From Lichenostomus cassidix (lineage: Eukaryota > Chordata > Aves > Passeriformes > Meliphagidae), in NCBI GenBank assembly GCA_008360975.2, contig CM039182.1, positions 54,758,491 to 54,822,490 of the forward strand: a stretch of DNA of 64,000 nucleotides, in the 5' to 3' direction. Below are positions 20,445 through 32,157 of this stretch, one piece after another (position 1 is the first letter of the stretch; each line of letters begins with the position of its first letter). The notes beneath the pieces are model-generated. The model ran no database searches. It saw only the letters and a program-made list of their open reading frames with translations, and was not told the DNA's origin. A program made the position numbers and the translations under genes.

Positions 20445-22445
20445 ACTGCCCATGAAAACAAAAGCCCAGTCACATGACACATGCTCACTAACCTATAGGT
20501 CCTGCTCTCATATCTTCCATATGTGGAAGAAGGAATCTTCTCCAGATTTTTCGGAGACCTCAATGATGCTGTGTCTTCTATTACTCCAGAAAGCTAGGGA
20601 ACATATCCTGAGGCAGCCACTGCAGCCATGTCAGGTGGCTGGAGTGATCCACACTTCATTTAAGAGTTGAACTTGGAACTTTGGTAACCAAGCTGCAGTG
20701 CAGAGCAATATTTATGAATCCAACTATGTAGTATGCCCTCAGGGGAAGACTTTTAACTAAAAATATTTTTTATAAATATAAGCTTTTTATATTGAGTGTG
20801 TCTTTATATTTGTATCAATGTTTTATAATTTCTATTGAATAGCTATATAGTTCACTCAAGCACTGATATCTGGCTAAATCTTTGGAAATACATATATGGA
20901 TATATAAATTCTATTGTACTTTTAGACATCAATGCAAGGGAGAAAAGAGAGATTTGCAGATAAAAGTAGCTGAAATCCTCATATGCTTAATTCACTAGGC
21001 TTGGTACTATCATATATAGATCATTTAATGGAAATAAGCCAAAATCTTTTCACTGTCTCTTTCTTGAATTTGGTGTTTGATTTTTAAGCTAAAGACTCTA
21101 AAGCATTTTACAGTTGTAATACTCGGTATCTTGAGTCTTTACTTTACTAGCCTGGATGGGAGAGGATGAAAACACTTCTTCAGTGACATGTAGCAAGATG
21201 CAGCTTGCTTTGGCTCACTGAAGAAGGCATCACAGAATCTTCTCTTTGGGAAGTCTTTTCTTGCAGTCTCTAGGACTGTACAGGTAAGATACCAGAATAT
21301 ATATATATAGTTGGGCTAACCACTATGGCACTGGCAAATTCCTTTAAATTAAAAAGAAAAAAAAAAGAAATTGTCATATTCATATTAAGAGGGATAGTTT
21401 TAAAGCTGCTGTTAATGATTGTGATCTGTTGCTATCAAAGCAAATGATGAATTGCTACAAGCTATGAGCATTATGTCTGCCATGTGAGTTACATACTTGA
21501 GTCATGAGTTTGTTTATATAATTTTAAGAGAGATAAGTAGATGCAAGGATTAAAATCTTTGGATCATTGAGTCTTGAGATTGCCTGTCTGGGTGTTCCAA
21601 GTACTGAATGTACTTCCTCAAGAATTCAGAAGGAAGTTTAGTCAAAGTGCAGATGTTATTGGATCTCAGCTTGCCATTCGCATTGCTGTTAATTCCTCAA
21701 CAAATCATTTGTTGAATTAGAAGAAATCTAATTGTAATTAATTCAAATATGTTTCTTCAAAAAGCTCCTGGATTTCTGAATAGAAATAGTGGAACTGTGT
21801 AAGACTTGCTTTTAGATTCTGCTTGTATTGTGCACTTCATGTAAATAAGAAGTAAATGGCATGTTGTTAAAAAATCCATGTAAAGGAGAGAAGTCCCAAG
21901 CTCTGTGGTAGAAAGTGAAACCAGGATTGAAAGGTTGAAGGATGTCTTATTCCTTAGTGTTGTGGTAAAAGAACAGCTGGAAGTTTGGAAATTTGAATGC
22001 AGAGAACATGCAAGAAATCTGCCTGAGAACAGATCTTATTCTTGCTCTTCCTTGCCATATTCATGATAGCTTCAAATTCTAAAAAATGGGCCACATCCAT
22101 ATTCCTGTTTGCTTTTTACCACCATCATCATGTCTGCTATTACTACAGTACTGATCAATATTTATTAACTATTAGCTATCTGCATGCATTAGGGAGAAAA
22201 CAGTTTTAAAGTGAATTAAGTGTATTGATTCAAATCTGACAAAAAATTATTAGTCTATTCAGCTATTTTTCTTGAAACAGTAATTAGTGATTTGACATAT
22301 TCTGTGTGAAGAATGATCATTTAAGCCAGAATCCACAGCAAAATCCTGTTATAAGCACATGAAGTGGAGTGCAGATTTTCCATCAGAGAGCAAAACCAAA
22401 GTGGCATTTGACTGCACTGTTGCATCATCATCATCATCTAGAGAC

Positions 22446-22582
22446 AGAATCATAGAGTGGCTTGGATTGGAAGGGACCTTAAATAAAGATCCAGTTCCAA
22501 TGCCCCTGCTATGGGCAGGGAGACTTTTTGCTAGACTGGGTTCCTCAAAGCCCAATCCAGTCTGGCCTTGAACTACTGTATT
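22446..22582 (-). mobile_element. CR1 retrotransposon 3' end, fragment 1
   Basis: The + strand reads agaatcatagagtggcttgg then ttggaagggacctt, the reverse complement of a CR1 3' end (terminal ATTCTATGA-type repeats, then the AAGGTCCCTTCCAA block). It is 5'-truncated, as usual for CR1. Confidence 0.88.
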
Positions 22583-22583
22583 A

Positions 22584-22768
22584 TCAGAGAGTCAAAGATT
22601 GATAAGAATGGCTTGTATTGGATCATCCAGTTCTGACTCCCTGCCCATGAACATGCCAGGTTACTCAGAGCCCCATCCAACCCAGCGTTGAACACTTCCA
22701 GGGATGGGCCATCCACAACTCTGAGCAACCTGTTCCAGTTTCTCATCACCTTCACAGTAAAGATTTTT
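22584..22768 (-). mobile_element. CR1 retrotransposon 3' end, fragment 2
   Basis: A second CR1 3' region directly next to the first. The reverse-complement blocks are the 'catccaacccagcgttgaaca', 'ccagggatgggccatccaca' and 'gcaacctgttccagt' equivalents, ending at a 'cacagtaaagattttt' block. It may be a tandem or a nested insertion. Confidence 0.85.
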
Positions 22769-24524
22769 ATTAACCAACAAAACCTAATTGCCTGTTTTGT
22801 CTGTTAAAAAAAACCAAAAAACCTAAGTCAGACAGAGATAGGATGTGAGATTGATTCACAGCTATGAATTGAAATTGCTTAAAGCACTTGCTAAAAAAAA
22901 GCAGGGTCTGTTTATTACCTGGAAGAATCTTCACTATCTGCTCCTCTAAAACTGAGCCCCAAAAATTATTAAAAAGGAGAAATTGCTGAAAAAATAATTC
23001 AGGGCACAAGTGAAACTACTTGTGAATTGAACTGAATTTAAAAGTTGCCATCCAAAAAAGAAGGAAGTTCCCTTTGAAAAGCTGAAATCAATAATTTCCA
23101 CTTTTTACACAAAAATTTGCTTTGAAATCTGCCAAAAAAGCTTCATTACAATATTTTAAAAATCAAAACTAGTTATACCTTTGAAATACCTTTTAAAACT
23201 ACATTTAAAAGAGAGTTTAAAAAAATTACCAATTCAACATTTCAAATGTTACTGGACTATTTTTTCTCAAAGCAAAAATGGTTTTATTTGTAAAAAAACA
23301 AATAAAAGTAGATCACATTTGAGCCCACACTGGACTTTCTTGATTTCTGACTTGAATTGTCATAGAATTGATCCAGCACAAGTCATCGTTTAGTGAAAAT
23401 CTAGTTGTTGGCCAGATAAGTGCCTTATTCTTGAAATAATCCACAAATTCTTAGTATCGTCACTGCTAGGCACTCAGGTTGTCAGAGATGGTTTTGGTTT
23501 TATATGTATATTCTCCAAATTTTTTTCCTTTGTTTTTTTTATCAAATTCCATTGTGTCTCTTGCTTACTTACAGTTAGGATAGTTAGATTTGACAATGAA
23601 TGATACCGATTCTTCATATTAAAATACTGTAGATGCACCTTTCCACTCCTTAAAAAGTAACCAAACAAAAAGTCCCACTGATTGATGATAATCAGTTTCT
23701 AATCTCAAAACCTTATGAAAATGTAATATATTTCAAGAATGTGTAGAACATAGCTGTGCTGTAGAGTTTCTGAGTTTTGGGGTTTTTTAATTAAGAAAGC
23801 GTCATAAATATCTAGAGACATGGTTACTTTGGAAATTGCTTTTTAGGGTTCTGGAAGTTCCCATCTGTCAGCTACTTGTTAGTTTCTTTGTGCTGTTCTG
23901 CTTGCACAGTGGCTGAGCATGCTCATTGTACAAGTGCTCTGCATTTAATCCATTTTGAGACAATGTCATCAGTTCTCTTGGACAACTTCATTGAAAGGTT
24001 AGCTGAATTTATATTGCTTTTTTTTCCCAGCAGGCTCACTTTACACTAGCTATAAGATATGCAGGAGGAAGCTTAAAAGTGGGGCAGTGACATTTTCAAA
24101 TGCTCTGGCATCTGAGATATCTGAAGCTTGCTGTGTATAAGGTGTCTTCTTACAAATAGTACCCCTGAAATTTTTTTTAGGATAGGAAGAAAACAATCTC
24201 AGAAAGAAACATGATCAGGAAGAAAGGGGGAGTGGGAATCAAAGGAAAATATCACTTAATATCACAGCCTGTGCTGCTGCAACCCCATGTAGTTTCCGTC
24301 TTGATGTCAAGAACATCACAGTGATTTCACAGTTTGGTGGCTCACAGCACAGGAATGAGCCACCTTGCACAGCATGTTTTCATTTAAAAACCAAGGGGTT
24401 TGGGTCTTCGAATTTCCATTGGTTCTTCCCAAGCAACAGCACAACTAGTGTGCCCTAAGGATGTCACTAGTATGCTCTGGTACTTGGCCATTGTAGCCAA
24501 CAAAAACACCTGCTATTTTTTCTG

Positions 24525-24530
24525 AATAAA
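24525..24530 (+). promoter_or_regulatory. candidate polyadenylation signal AATAAA (proximal)
   Basis: AATAAA followed within 20 bases by a T-rich segment (cttgttcttttatttgctc). It could give a shorter ITGA9 3' UTR. Confidence 0.35.
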
Positions 24531-25350
24531 CTTGTTCTTTTATTTGCTCAGTTATAATGAGGAAGTCAGCAAACTGTAAAAAATACTGGAGCAGCCTCTG
24601 AATTGAAGTCATCTCACAAATTGCTTGGATTATCTGAGAGAGAAGGTATGCCTGATGTGAACTCCCAAGTCTGTACACCACTTAAGCAATATTTTAATCT
24701 CAAAGTGGCAAAGACTTCTGAAATGCCAAACATAACACTGAAAACAGTCCTCTCTCTGCCTCAATACATGAATGGTAAGGACCCCACATACCGAGTCAGT
24801 GATATGCAGATAGCCGAGCTTGCTGAAAGCAGTAGTTTTGAAAAATTGTTCTTTGATGGTATTTAGTATCAACTTTCTTAAATATCTTCTGTTTATGGGC
24901 ACATTTTGGAGTACTACACAAGTTTAAAGCGTAGTATCCGTGTGGCATGGGAATATATAATACTGCTTTCACTAAAGTATTAAGGGAGTCATGGAGCTAA
25001 TTTCTGTCCTTTGTCCCAAGTCTACTCACATGCTAGGCTTTCTTGGATATAAATGAAAGTAGAATTTCATTCATTTAATGTGCATTGATTAAATTGGCAT
25101 GAAGACTAATTGCTTTTGGAGCTTGGTTTGCATACACGGTTTGCATACCTGCACCATCGTCACTTCTTTTTCTCAGAATGTCACTGCTTATATATTGTAA
25201 AATTATGTTTCTTTTTGTGAACTTGTGGTTGGAATAACATGTTCACTCTTACTGATGTCTCCTGTACTTAGAAGCTTGTGTTCACGTGTATTCTAATTCA
25301 CTTGCACTGTTTTGGAAATGTCAGGTTTACAAAAAAATACAACTTTTCAG

Positions 25351-25356
25351 AATAAA
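25351..25356 (+). promoter_or_regulatory. candidate polyadenylation signal AATAAA (distal)
   Basis: AATAAA with a GT/T-rich stretch 35-60 bases downstream. It is the best candidate for the ITGA9 transcript end seen here. Confidence 0.4.
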
Positions 25357-25375
25357 AAGTGACTGCAAAATTATC

Positions 25376-27622
25376 CTAATAATATAATTTTGTCAGTTCT
25401 TGTCCTTGTCTAGCTCAAGTACTTTTCCATTAACTGGGTGAGACATTTTCTCCTGTATGTTTGAATTAAATACTGTATGTACGTGTTTATTTGTGTGTGG
25501 ATAATGGACATCTTCTGTTGTAATTCTATGACTTGTAAAATCAAGCTATTTGGAGACAAAGAGTACAACTGACTTGACCACACTATTTAAAAATCATGGA
25601 AGTAAAAGAGAGGTAGTGGGAATTATTTATATTTTGTCAATATTGCTTTAGCAACATCAAATCAAACCCCATGTAACTGGGATACTGACCTATGATAAGA
25701 GTTGTCAACCTGTGTAACTTGAGTTCTGTTTCAGCCTATGAATTTGGATGAAAATTGAATTATTCAGCTTCATGTGTTTTTCCTGCAAGGATTTATATTC
25801 CATAGTGGCTGGAATATAGTAGCTGAAATATATTTGAAATCATATTTTCCACTCTATGCATCCACATGCTTACTGTGTCATAGGGAGCAGAAGCTGGATA
25901 TAAGCTTTTACTTCTGTGTCTCTAAGTGTTTCAGTGTTCTCCAGCCATACCAAAGCAGTCTGTTTCCTCAGTATTAGACTGTTGGCTACATATCTAAGAA
26001 CAGGCTGGGCAGAGCTAGGACCTAACCTGTGACTCAGATTACATTTGTACCGGTGGAAGACCACAGCTTTATGTACCACAAATCCCAAGGCATCAGGAGA
26101 GTTCCAAGTAGATGTGGGTTCTGACATACAGGTAAATTTACTTCAAAGTAAAAATAAATGTTCTCAGTCATTGCTGGGCAAAAGTGGTGGGAGAATGCTC
26201 CTGCCAACAGGAATGCAATGCCCAGTTTGCTTTTGGAGATTAGTGGAAGCATTAGTGCTGCAGCAGCTAAAATAATAACCAGAAACTTTTGGATTGTTTC
26301 TGGTTATTATTTTAATAATAATCTCTTTGCTATCATGTGAGCATGTATGTGTGTGTGTAAGCAGGAGGTGTACATCCGCTTCTGGAGACACAGGATTGAT
26401 GAGCTAACAATGCCTTCTGTGAGGCTCACTTCTGGTCTTCTTGATGAGCAGAGAACAGCAGTCTCTGTGTGCTGTTTTGTGTGCTCAATTACGTTACCCC
26501 AAATAGCTTTTAAGAACCTTTTAGGACTTCTATGACAAAGTGGCTTTGTTTTAGAAATCAAACCCACATCCTTTAGAAGATTTGTTTCTTAGAGTTTAAC
26601 CAAGAAAGGAAGAAACTAGACCAATATTCAAGAAAAGTAAGATTTTCTTTTACAGTGGAAAAAAACCAGCTCAATTGTTAGCATGCTGTTCAGCCTGGCT
26701 CATGTATAGGACTGGAGCTTGTCTGACATTTTGGCTCTCTGCGCTGGCCATTGGCCTGTTCTTTGGATTGGACGTAATGGAAGTTTCTCTGCTGAATCTT
26801 TTCCATTTAGTAGTGAAATACCCCTTGAAAAAGATAGGAGACTTTTCCCCATACCTTTTGGGTCTTAATGGGGTGCATAATGATCAGAGTAGTCCTGGGT
26901 AAGGTGTCTTGATTTGATTAAAATTTTGAGTGCCCATAACACACTGGATAACTGAGATCCCAAAGGCCTAAGGACAGTGTCATGGGAGTCATTAAGGATG
27001 CAAAGTAGATTTTAGCATCCTCTGGCCTCGATTTGCTTAGTACCAGAATTAAAATACAATGAAGGCAGCTATTTTGTTCAGATTCAAATATACAAGTGGG
27101 TTTAAAATGATATGAATACTTATTACGGCACATCCGAAGTTTCAATATTTCAAATAGCTGCAAATGGAGATTTTATTTGTGAGTGGTTTTGACAGCAGTA
27201 AAGAATGATAGTGGAGAAATGAATCTTAATAAAAGAGCAATGAAAATTAGTTTATCATGTCTTGGTCATGCTATAATCTGTAACTGTTGGAAAGGATTAA
27301 TAAAGGATATTTCTAGTTAATTTCTTCTTTGCTTTTGATGTAGTTAGTGCCATTTTAATGCTTGAACTTCTAGATATGTAATGTTTTAGTAAGTTAACCA
27401 GCAGTTCAACAGCTGTAAAGAATCAGAAGTTAATGAAGCAGTAACCCTAAGCAGAGACTTCAGATATGATGTATTGACTTGCATAAAATTATTCTAGATT
27501 TATATCGACTCAAGTGAGAAGGGACTCAAATGGGCTCCCCTGAAGCTGAAGGACACACATCATGAGACAAGCTTTGCCACTAACCTATGTAAGTGGTAAT
27601 GTACAGTAATTTCTGTCATTTA
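25376..27622. other. intergenic, no gene seen
   Basis: AT-rich DNA between the presumed ITGA9 end and the class II provirus. The only structure noted is a perfect 19-bp inverted repeat at 26268-26314. A short GT-rich stretch lies near 26341-26360. Confidence 0.5.
26268..26314. repeat. perfect 19-bp inverted repeat with 9-base loop
   Basis: The left arm (26268-26286) starts TAAAATAATAACC and the right arm (26296-26314) is its exact reverse complement. The loop is TTTTGGATT. Seen directly. Confidence 0.95.
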
Positions 27623-27628
27623 AGTAGT

Positions 27629-27968
27629 TGTGGGGGTTCAGGGTGGAGCTGCAGGGTCGGAAGGCTGCAGAGGGCTTTTTTTTTCAGTTAACATGAAACA
27701 TTGAGAGAGATAAGCTGAATTGCCCCTGGCAGGGGCTGACACAGACAGTAAGGTAAGACTGAGTTTACCTTATGCATAAGTAGTTAACAGGAGAGATTAA
27801 GTGAGAAGACTGATCTGTAGCCCTTAAGAAATGCAAAACGTGCAACACTGGAAACCGAAGTTTTTGTAACAGCTGAGCTATAGTTGGTAACAGTATAAAA
27901 AGATGTGCTTTTTACAATAAAGTGGGCTTTGCATGAACCAGGCTGAGTCCTTCTATTAATCACCAACA
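27629..27968 (+). mobile_element. class II ERV 5' LTR
   Basis: 340 bp, TGTGGGGGTTCAGG...AATCACCAACA. It is homologous to 34505-34831. Flank AGTAGT (27623-27628) matches AATAGT (34832-34837) at 5 of 6, a 6-bp target duplication. It includes an AATAAA (about 27917). Compared with the 3' LTR it has a short extra segment around 27768-27785 and scattered substitutions, so the provirus is not recent. Confidence 0.92.
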
Positions 27969-28040
27969 AAAGGTGCCTTCGTGTGAGGAACAATAAAATG
28001 CCTAGCTGAGCGTTCATTGGTGAGCCCCGTGGGACTTTAA

Positions 28041-28379
28041 GTGCTGCTGAAAGAAGCAGGAAGCTGGCCAGCGATGGATCTCCTCGGAGTTGAAGGTGAG
28101 CCACGGGGGACAGTGGGGAGAGGACAGTCCTCACAGGATAGCCATGTTTTTGAACTTATGTCACTTTTACTTGAAACACATGGAAAGTCTGTGCCTTCCC
28201 AATCCCTTAAGAATGTGCTGCGTTGGGCAGCTGCCAGAGTGCTCGAGCTAAACCTAATTACTGCTTTTTCGTTGGAGGTGTGGGATGAGCCAAGTTGTGG
28301 GATCGCACTACAGAAGGAGATCAGGCAGCCGCTCAAATGCTGCCTGAGGAGCATGGAGAGCTATTCTAGAGGCTATTGA
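28041..28379 (+). pseudogene. class II ERV gag, matrix-like region
   Basis: A 112-residue frame at the start of gag. Helical segments (HVFELMSLLLETHGKSV, then LKNVLRWAAARVLELN) and a TAFSLEVWDE block follow the layout of betaretroviral matrix domains, which carry Gag to membranes. The gag frame changes near 28376, where the next overlapping frame begins. The matrix call is by position and pattern only. Confidence 0.55.
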
Positions 28380-29519
28380 AGCACAGGAAAAGACTAACAA
28401 AGAGAAAGCTGCTTCTAAAAGCAGCCTCCCCTGCTCGGAGGGAGTGGAAGCCAATGCTGTGCCTTCTCCAACTGCCCCTGTGTCCTACACTCTCTGATCC
28501 CTCTAACCTGCCCGCTACAGAGGTCGCTCTTAAACCTCCCCATGTATTGTTGGTGAATTCGGAACATGATCCCGGACCTATTAACCCTATGCAGGAGGCC
28601 GATTTGTCTCCTCCAAATCCCTGTGATCATTGGGCTAATATCAGACAGGAGGCATTGAAGGAAGGACTCTTTGATGTAGCTGAAAAAATATTTGCACCCA
28701 TCATATATCACCAAGGGCAGTTTCCTACCTGGGATTCTATTCCTTTTTCTGTCATTAAAGAACTGTGCCGTTCCGTTACAGAACACGGCATTCATTCACC
28801 ATTTTTTGCAAATATGATTACCTCTGCTTTTTCCTCCTATGTGTTTACTCCCCATGACCTAAAATCATTGTCACAACTGCTACTAACACCTACGCAATAC
28901 ACTGTTTGGGAGACACAATGGCGTAGAGAGCTGGATAGACTCTTGCTTACTTTTATGGGCAATAATAACCAACAAATAGCTGCCCTGATTGTAGATCACC
29001 TTACGGGTGCTGGAGGTCATACAGATCCCAGCACCAGGTCCGAGTTATTCCAAAGGAGGCATTAGAAGGGATTCAAAATGCTGCTTGGCAAGCCCTTTTA
29101 ACAATACCTAATGACCAAAAACCTGAAAAGCTTTTACTGCTATTTTTCAAGAAACCAAAGACTCTTACATGCAATTTATTGACCACCCAAAGCAAGCTTT
29201 AGAACGACAAATAGATCACCCAGAGGCGCGGAATATTGTGCTAATGATGTTGGCTGTGGAAAATGCTCATACTGACTGTAAAAAACTTCTTAAATTGCTC
29301 CCTAACCCTAAGCCCACTTTGATAGAGATGATTGAAGCTTGTAATCACATTGGACCAATTGAGCATAAATACAAGAATATGGCAGCTGCATTTGCAGCTG
29401 TGCAAGGTCCATCAGACAAGAGGCCAATGTGTTATGCTGCGGTCAGCCAGGACATTTTAAAAGGGACTGTTTTCAAGCTAAGGGCTACTACAGCTCCTGG
29501 TGTATGCCCTTGCTGCTGA
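28376..29519 (+). pseudogene. class II ERV gag, capsid and nucleocapsid
   Basis: Capsid: the frame at 28376-29065 (229 residues) has a linker followed by a classical orthoretroviral capsid N-domain (WDSIPFSVIKELCRSVTEHG, then SLSQLLLTPTQY and LDRLLLTFMGN). The C-terminal domain, with a major-homology-type stretch, continues in the frame at 29169-29519 (LMMLAVENAHTDCKKLLKLL, KPTLIEMIEAC) after a frame change around 29065-29169. A Cys-x2-Cys-x4-His-x4-Cys zinc knuckle, the nucleocapsid RNA-binding motif, is legible across two phases near 29430-29480. The gene is broken at several places. Confidence 0.88.
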
Positions 29520-29605
29520 AGAGGAAGGCATTTTGCCAACCAATGCCATTCGAAATATGATTGTGAAGGAGAACTGGTTTCGGGAAACAGGTTGCGGAGC
29601 GCGGG

Positions 29606-30130
29606 ATGGCGCCGCACAATGACACAAATATCCTCATCGCCTGTACAAGTGAACATCAGACAGATTCCTCAACCCCAGCCTCAGCCTTATGCCCAGCTAC
29701 AGCAGGCAGCACCAGCATGGACCTGGTCACCTCTGCAACATTAACACTTTTAGACTCCAGAGTGCATTTGTTATCAACTGGGACATTTGGACCTCTGTGG
29801 GGGGGTCGCAGTGCATTGTTGCTAGGGAGATCTTCTGTTACCCTTTCTGGTCTGTTTGTCTTCCCCAGAGTAATTGATTCTGATTTTACAGGTAAAATCA
29901 AGATCATGCCGTGGACTCCCTTTCCACCCTGCACTGTACCTAGAGGGTCCTGCACAGCTCAGCTGCTTTTTTTTCTGTATCTCCCACATTACCCATGCAT
30001 GATTTCAACAGGGGGGAAGGGGGGTTTGGCTCCACAGGAGCCCCAGAAATTTGGTGGACACCACAGATCTCAGAAAAGTGTCCAATATGCCGGTGCACAC
30101 TTTATTATCAGGGACAGAGTGCGGTACTGA
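29606..30130 (+). pseudogene. class II ERV dUTPase domain
   Basis: The frame contains the retroviral dUTPase motifs in order: AGSTSMDL (motif 1, degraded, residues 33-40), LLLGRSS (motif 2, residues 71-77) and VIDSDFTGKIKI (motif 3, residues 89-100). The enzyme hydrolyses dUTP to keep uracil out of viral DNA. Its position between nucleocapsid and protease is the betaretroviral arrangement (gag, dUTPase-protease, pol) and is strong evidence for the class. The C-terminal part shifts frame before the protease. Confidence 0.85.
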
Positions 30131-30195
30131 CTGGGATGGTAGATACTGTAGCAAATGTTACCATAATTTCTCAATCTAAGTGGCCACCTAATTGA
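30000..30195 (+). pseudogene. class II ERV protease, active site altered
   Basis: Frame ending at 30195 with GMVDTVANVTIISQSKWP. The catalytic loop of retroviral aspartic proteases is Asp-Thr-Gly-Ala; here it reads Asp-Thr-Val-Ala with the Asp codon at 30142-30144, so Gly is replaced by Val and the enzyme is expected to be dead. The frame stops soon after and the remainder (about 30196-30440) is in broken frames. It overlaps the end of the dUTPase frame in another phase. Confidence 0.8.
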
Positions 30196-30439
30196 CCTCT
30201 AGCTCCGTTTTCACAAAACCTTTCGGGAATTGGTGGAGTGAGCAACAGCCAACAAAGTAAACATATCATAGGTCCTGATAATTGCAGTGCTAACATAAAA
30301 CCTTTTGTTTTGACAATTTCCATGGTGGTGTGGAGACGAGATCTCCTCTCTCAGCTCGGTCTGAGATTGCAATCTGATTTTTAACAGGGGCCATTGTAGG
30401 ATGCACCAGCCCACAATTAACATGGAAAACAACTAAATC

Positions 30440-31521
30440 TATTTGGGTCGATCAATGGCCCCTACCTGAAAAGAAGCTGGCACACCAGAAGAATCAGTGG
30501 AAGACCAATTACAGAAAGGGCATATTATCCATTCAATGAGTCCCTGGAATTCTCCTATTTTTGTAATACAAAAACAAACATGTAAGTGATGCTTACTCCA
30601 TGATTTGAGAAAAATTAATGATGCAATGGAGGATGTGGGAGCTTTACAGCCAGGACTCCCTTCCCCCATGATGATCCCACAAGATAGGGCTTTATCAGTC
30701 ATTGATTTAAAAAATTTTTTTTTCACTATTTCTTTACATCCTGCTGATGCCCCTAAATTTGCCTTTTCAGTTCCTAGCACAAACATGCAAGCTCCCTTGA
30801 AAAGATTTCACTGGGTAGTACTACCCCAAGGGATGAAAAATAGCCCAACTATTTGTCAGCAATTTGTAGCACACATTTTAAGTCCAGTATGTCAACAAAT
30901 ACCAGACGTGTTAATTTACCGTTACATGGATGACCTTTTAATTGCAGCTGAAAGCCCTCAACTCATGGAGGAAGCCCTAGCCCTTACCACAGTTGCTGTA
31001 AACAAAGTGGGACTGTGTATAGCCCCAGAAAAAATTCAAAAGCAACTCCCTTGGCAATATTTGGGCTGGCACATCAGATCCCAGACCATTCATCCTCAAG
31101 CATTGAAATTACAGTCAAAAATTTCTACACTTCATGATGCACAAAAATTATTGGGGACTATTAACTGGGTACGTCCTCTATGACGCATTTCAAATGCAGA
31201 ACTAGCCCCTCTTTTTGCCTTGTTGAAAAAGGATCCTAATTTGTTGTCACACCGAACAGTGACACAACGGGCCACTGAAGCCCTACAGAAGGTCACTGAT
31301 GCTTTACAGAAAAGGCAGGCATGTCAATATGCCCCAGAGCTACCTTTTTGCCTAATTCTTTTGAATCCAGCAAAACAGCCATATGCCTTGATTTCCAATG
31401 GGATCCTTCTGTGCCAGACCCTCTGCTAATTATTAAATGGCTGTTTTTACAACATCAAATGACAAAAACTATTACCACACAGCATGAAATGTTTGCCATT
31501 TTGATTATTAGAGCGTGGGAC
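30440..31521 (+). pseudogene. class II ERV reverse transcriptase
   Basis: Reverse transcriptase. The intact-looking part (30605-31183, 192 residues) carries motif A (SVIDLKNFFF, Asp34), the LPQGMKNSPTICQ block and the catalytic YMDD (residues 107-110), then the LGWHI stretch and thumb. The upstream finger region at 30440-30605 is in broken frames. A stop follows at 31183, and the connection region continues in frames at 31220-31429 and 31321-31557. The connection is then cut by an LTR insertion at 31522. RNase H resumes beyond it. Confidence 0.92.
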
Positions 31522-32139
31522 TGTTGGAAAATATATCAGGTTAAAAATTTTTTATAACTTTAGTCAAAGGTTTTGTTTGTCTTTATCCCCGGGAAAAGGA
31601 ATTTTAGGTTTCTTTCAGGGCATTGTTCTACCAGATGAGGTCTGGTGGACTCAGCATATCAACAGATTGAGAGTGACCCCAAAGATAACCAGAAAGATAA
31701 AGGCTATTAACAGAAAATCCATGGGACATCAGTGACTATCACAAACATCTACCCCAGACACCACCTCCAGCAGGGCTGAAGACATCCTGGCCCAGAAAGG
31801 ACTGATAAGAAAAACTGAAGAATGCAGAATCTAATTATCATCGGAGGCGAAGAGATTCAGATCCAATGAGAGACTGAATATCAGGGGTTTGCTCAACTTT
31901 GGACCAATGAACACTGATCCAATGCTTTTCTATGTATTTTTACTGTATAAAATATCTGAGAAATAGAGTAAAAGTTCTGTGTCATGGAATGATTCTCTCT
32001 GCACACCCGGGCTATGTGTGGAAGAGATGATTTCTGTGGTACATCCTGGCCAGAACAACATCCTGGCCAGATAATATAGTAATGCCTTGACTCTCTAACA
32101 TTAAATATGTTGTTGGAGAGTTTTTGTTTTTTTCCCACA
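31522..32139 (+). mobile_element. LTR family V, copy 1, inside class II pol
   Basis: About 618 bp, TGTTGGAAAATAT...TTCCCACA, homologous to the reverse complement of 36870-37448. It has a TATA box (TGTATAAAATA, about 31943). Similarity between the two copies appears to continue about 20 bases past CCCACA, so the 3' boundary is uncertain. It interrupts the pol connection region: retroviral coding sequence stops at its left edge and resumes at about 32158. Confidence 0.7.
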
Positions 32140-32157
32140 GATTCAGTGAGAGAACCA

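Larger units (their letters stand above)
20445..25375 (+). other. ITGA9: probable ITGA9 3' UTR
   Basis: About 4.9 kb of AT-rich sequence after the stop with no further coding sequence. ITGA9 is known to have a long 3' UTR. Two candidate ends are AATAAA at 24525-24530 and AATAAA at 25351-25356. The second is followed by a T/GT-rich stretch (ttttgtcagttcttgtccttgtc) suitable as a downstream element, so I prefer it. The UTR contains two CR1 fragments. The exact end is not decided by sequence alone. Confidence 0.5.

Noticed and set aside
28018..28034. TGGTGAGCCCCGTGGGA as the class II primer-binding site
   Set aside because: It resembles a tRNA-Trp-type site, but it is about 50 bases from the LTR end set by the 3' LTR and target duplication, too far for a PBS.
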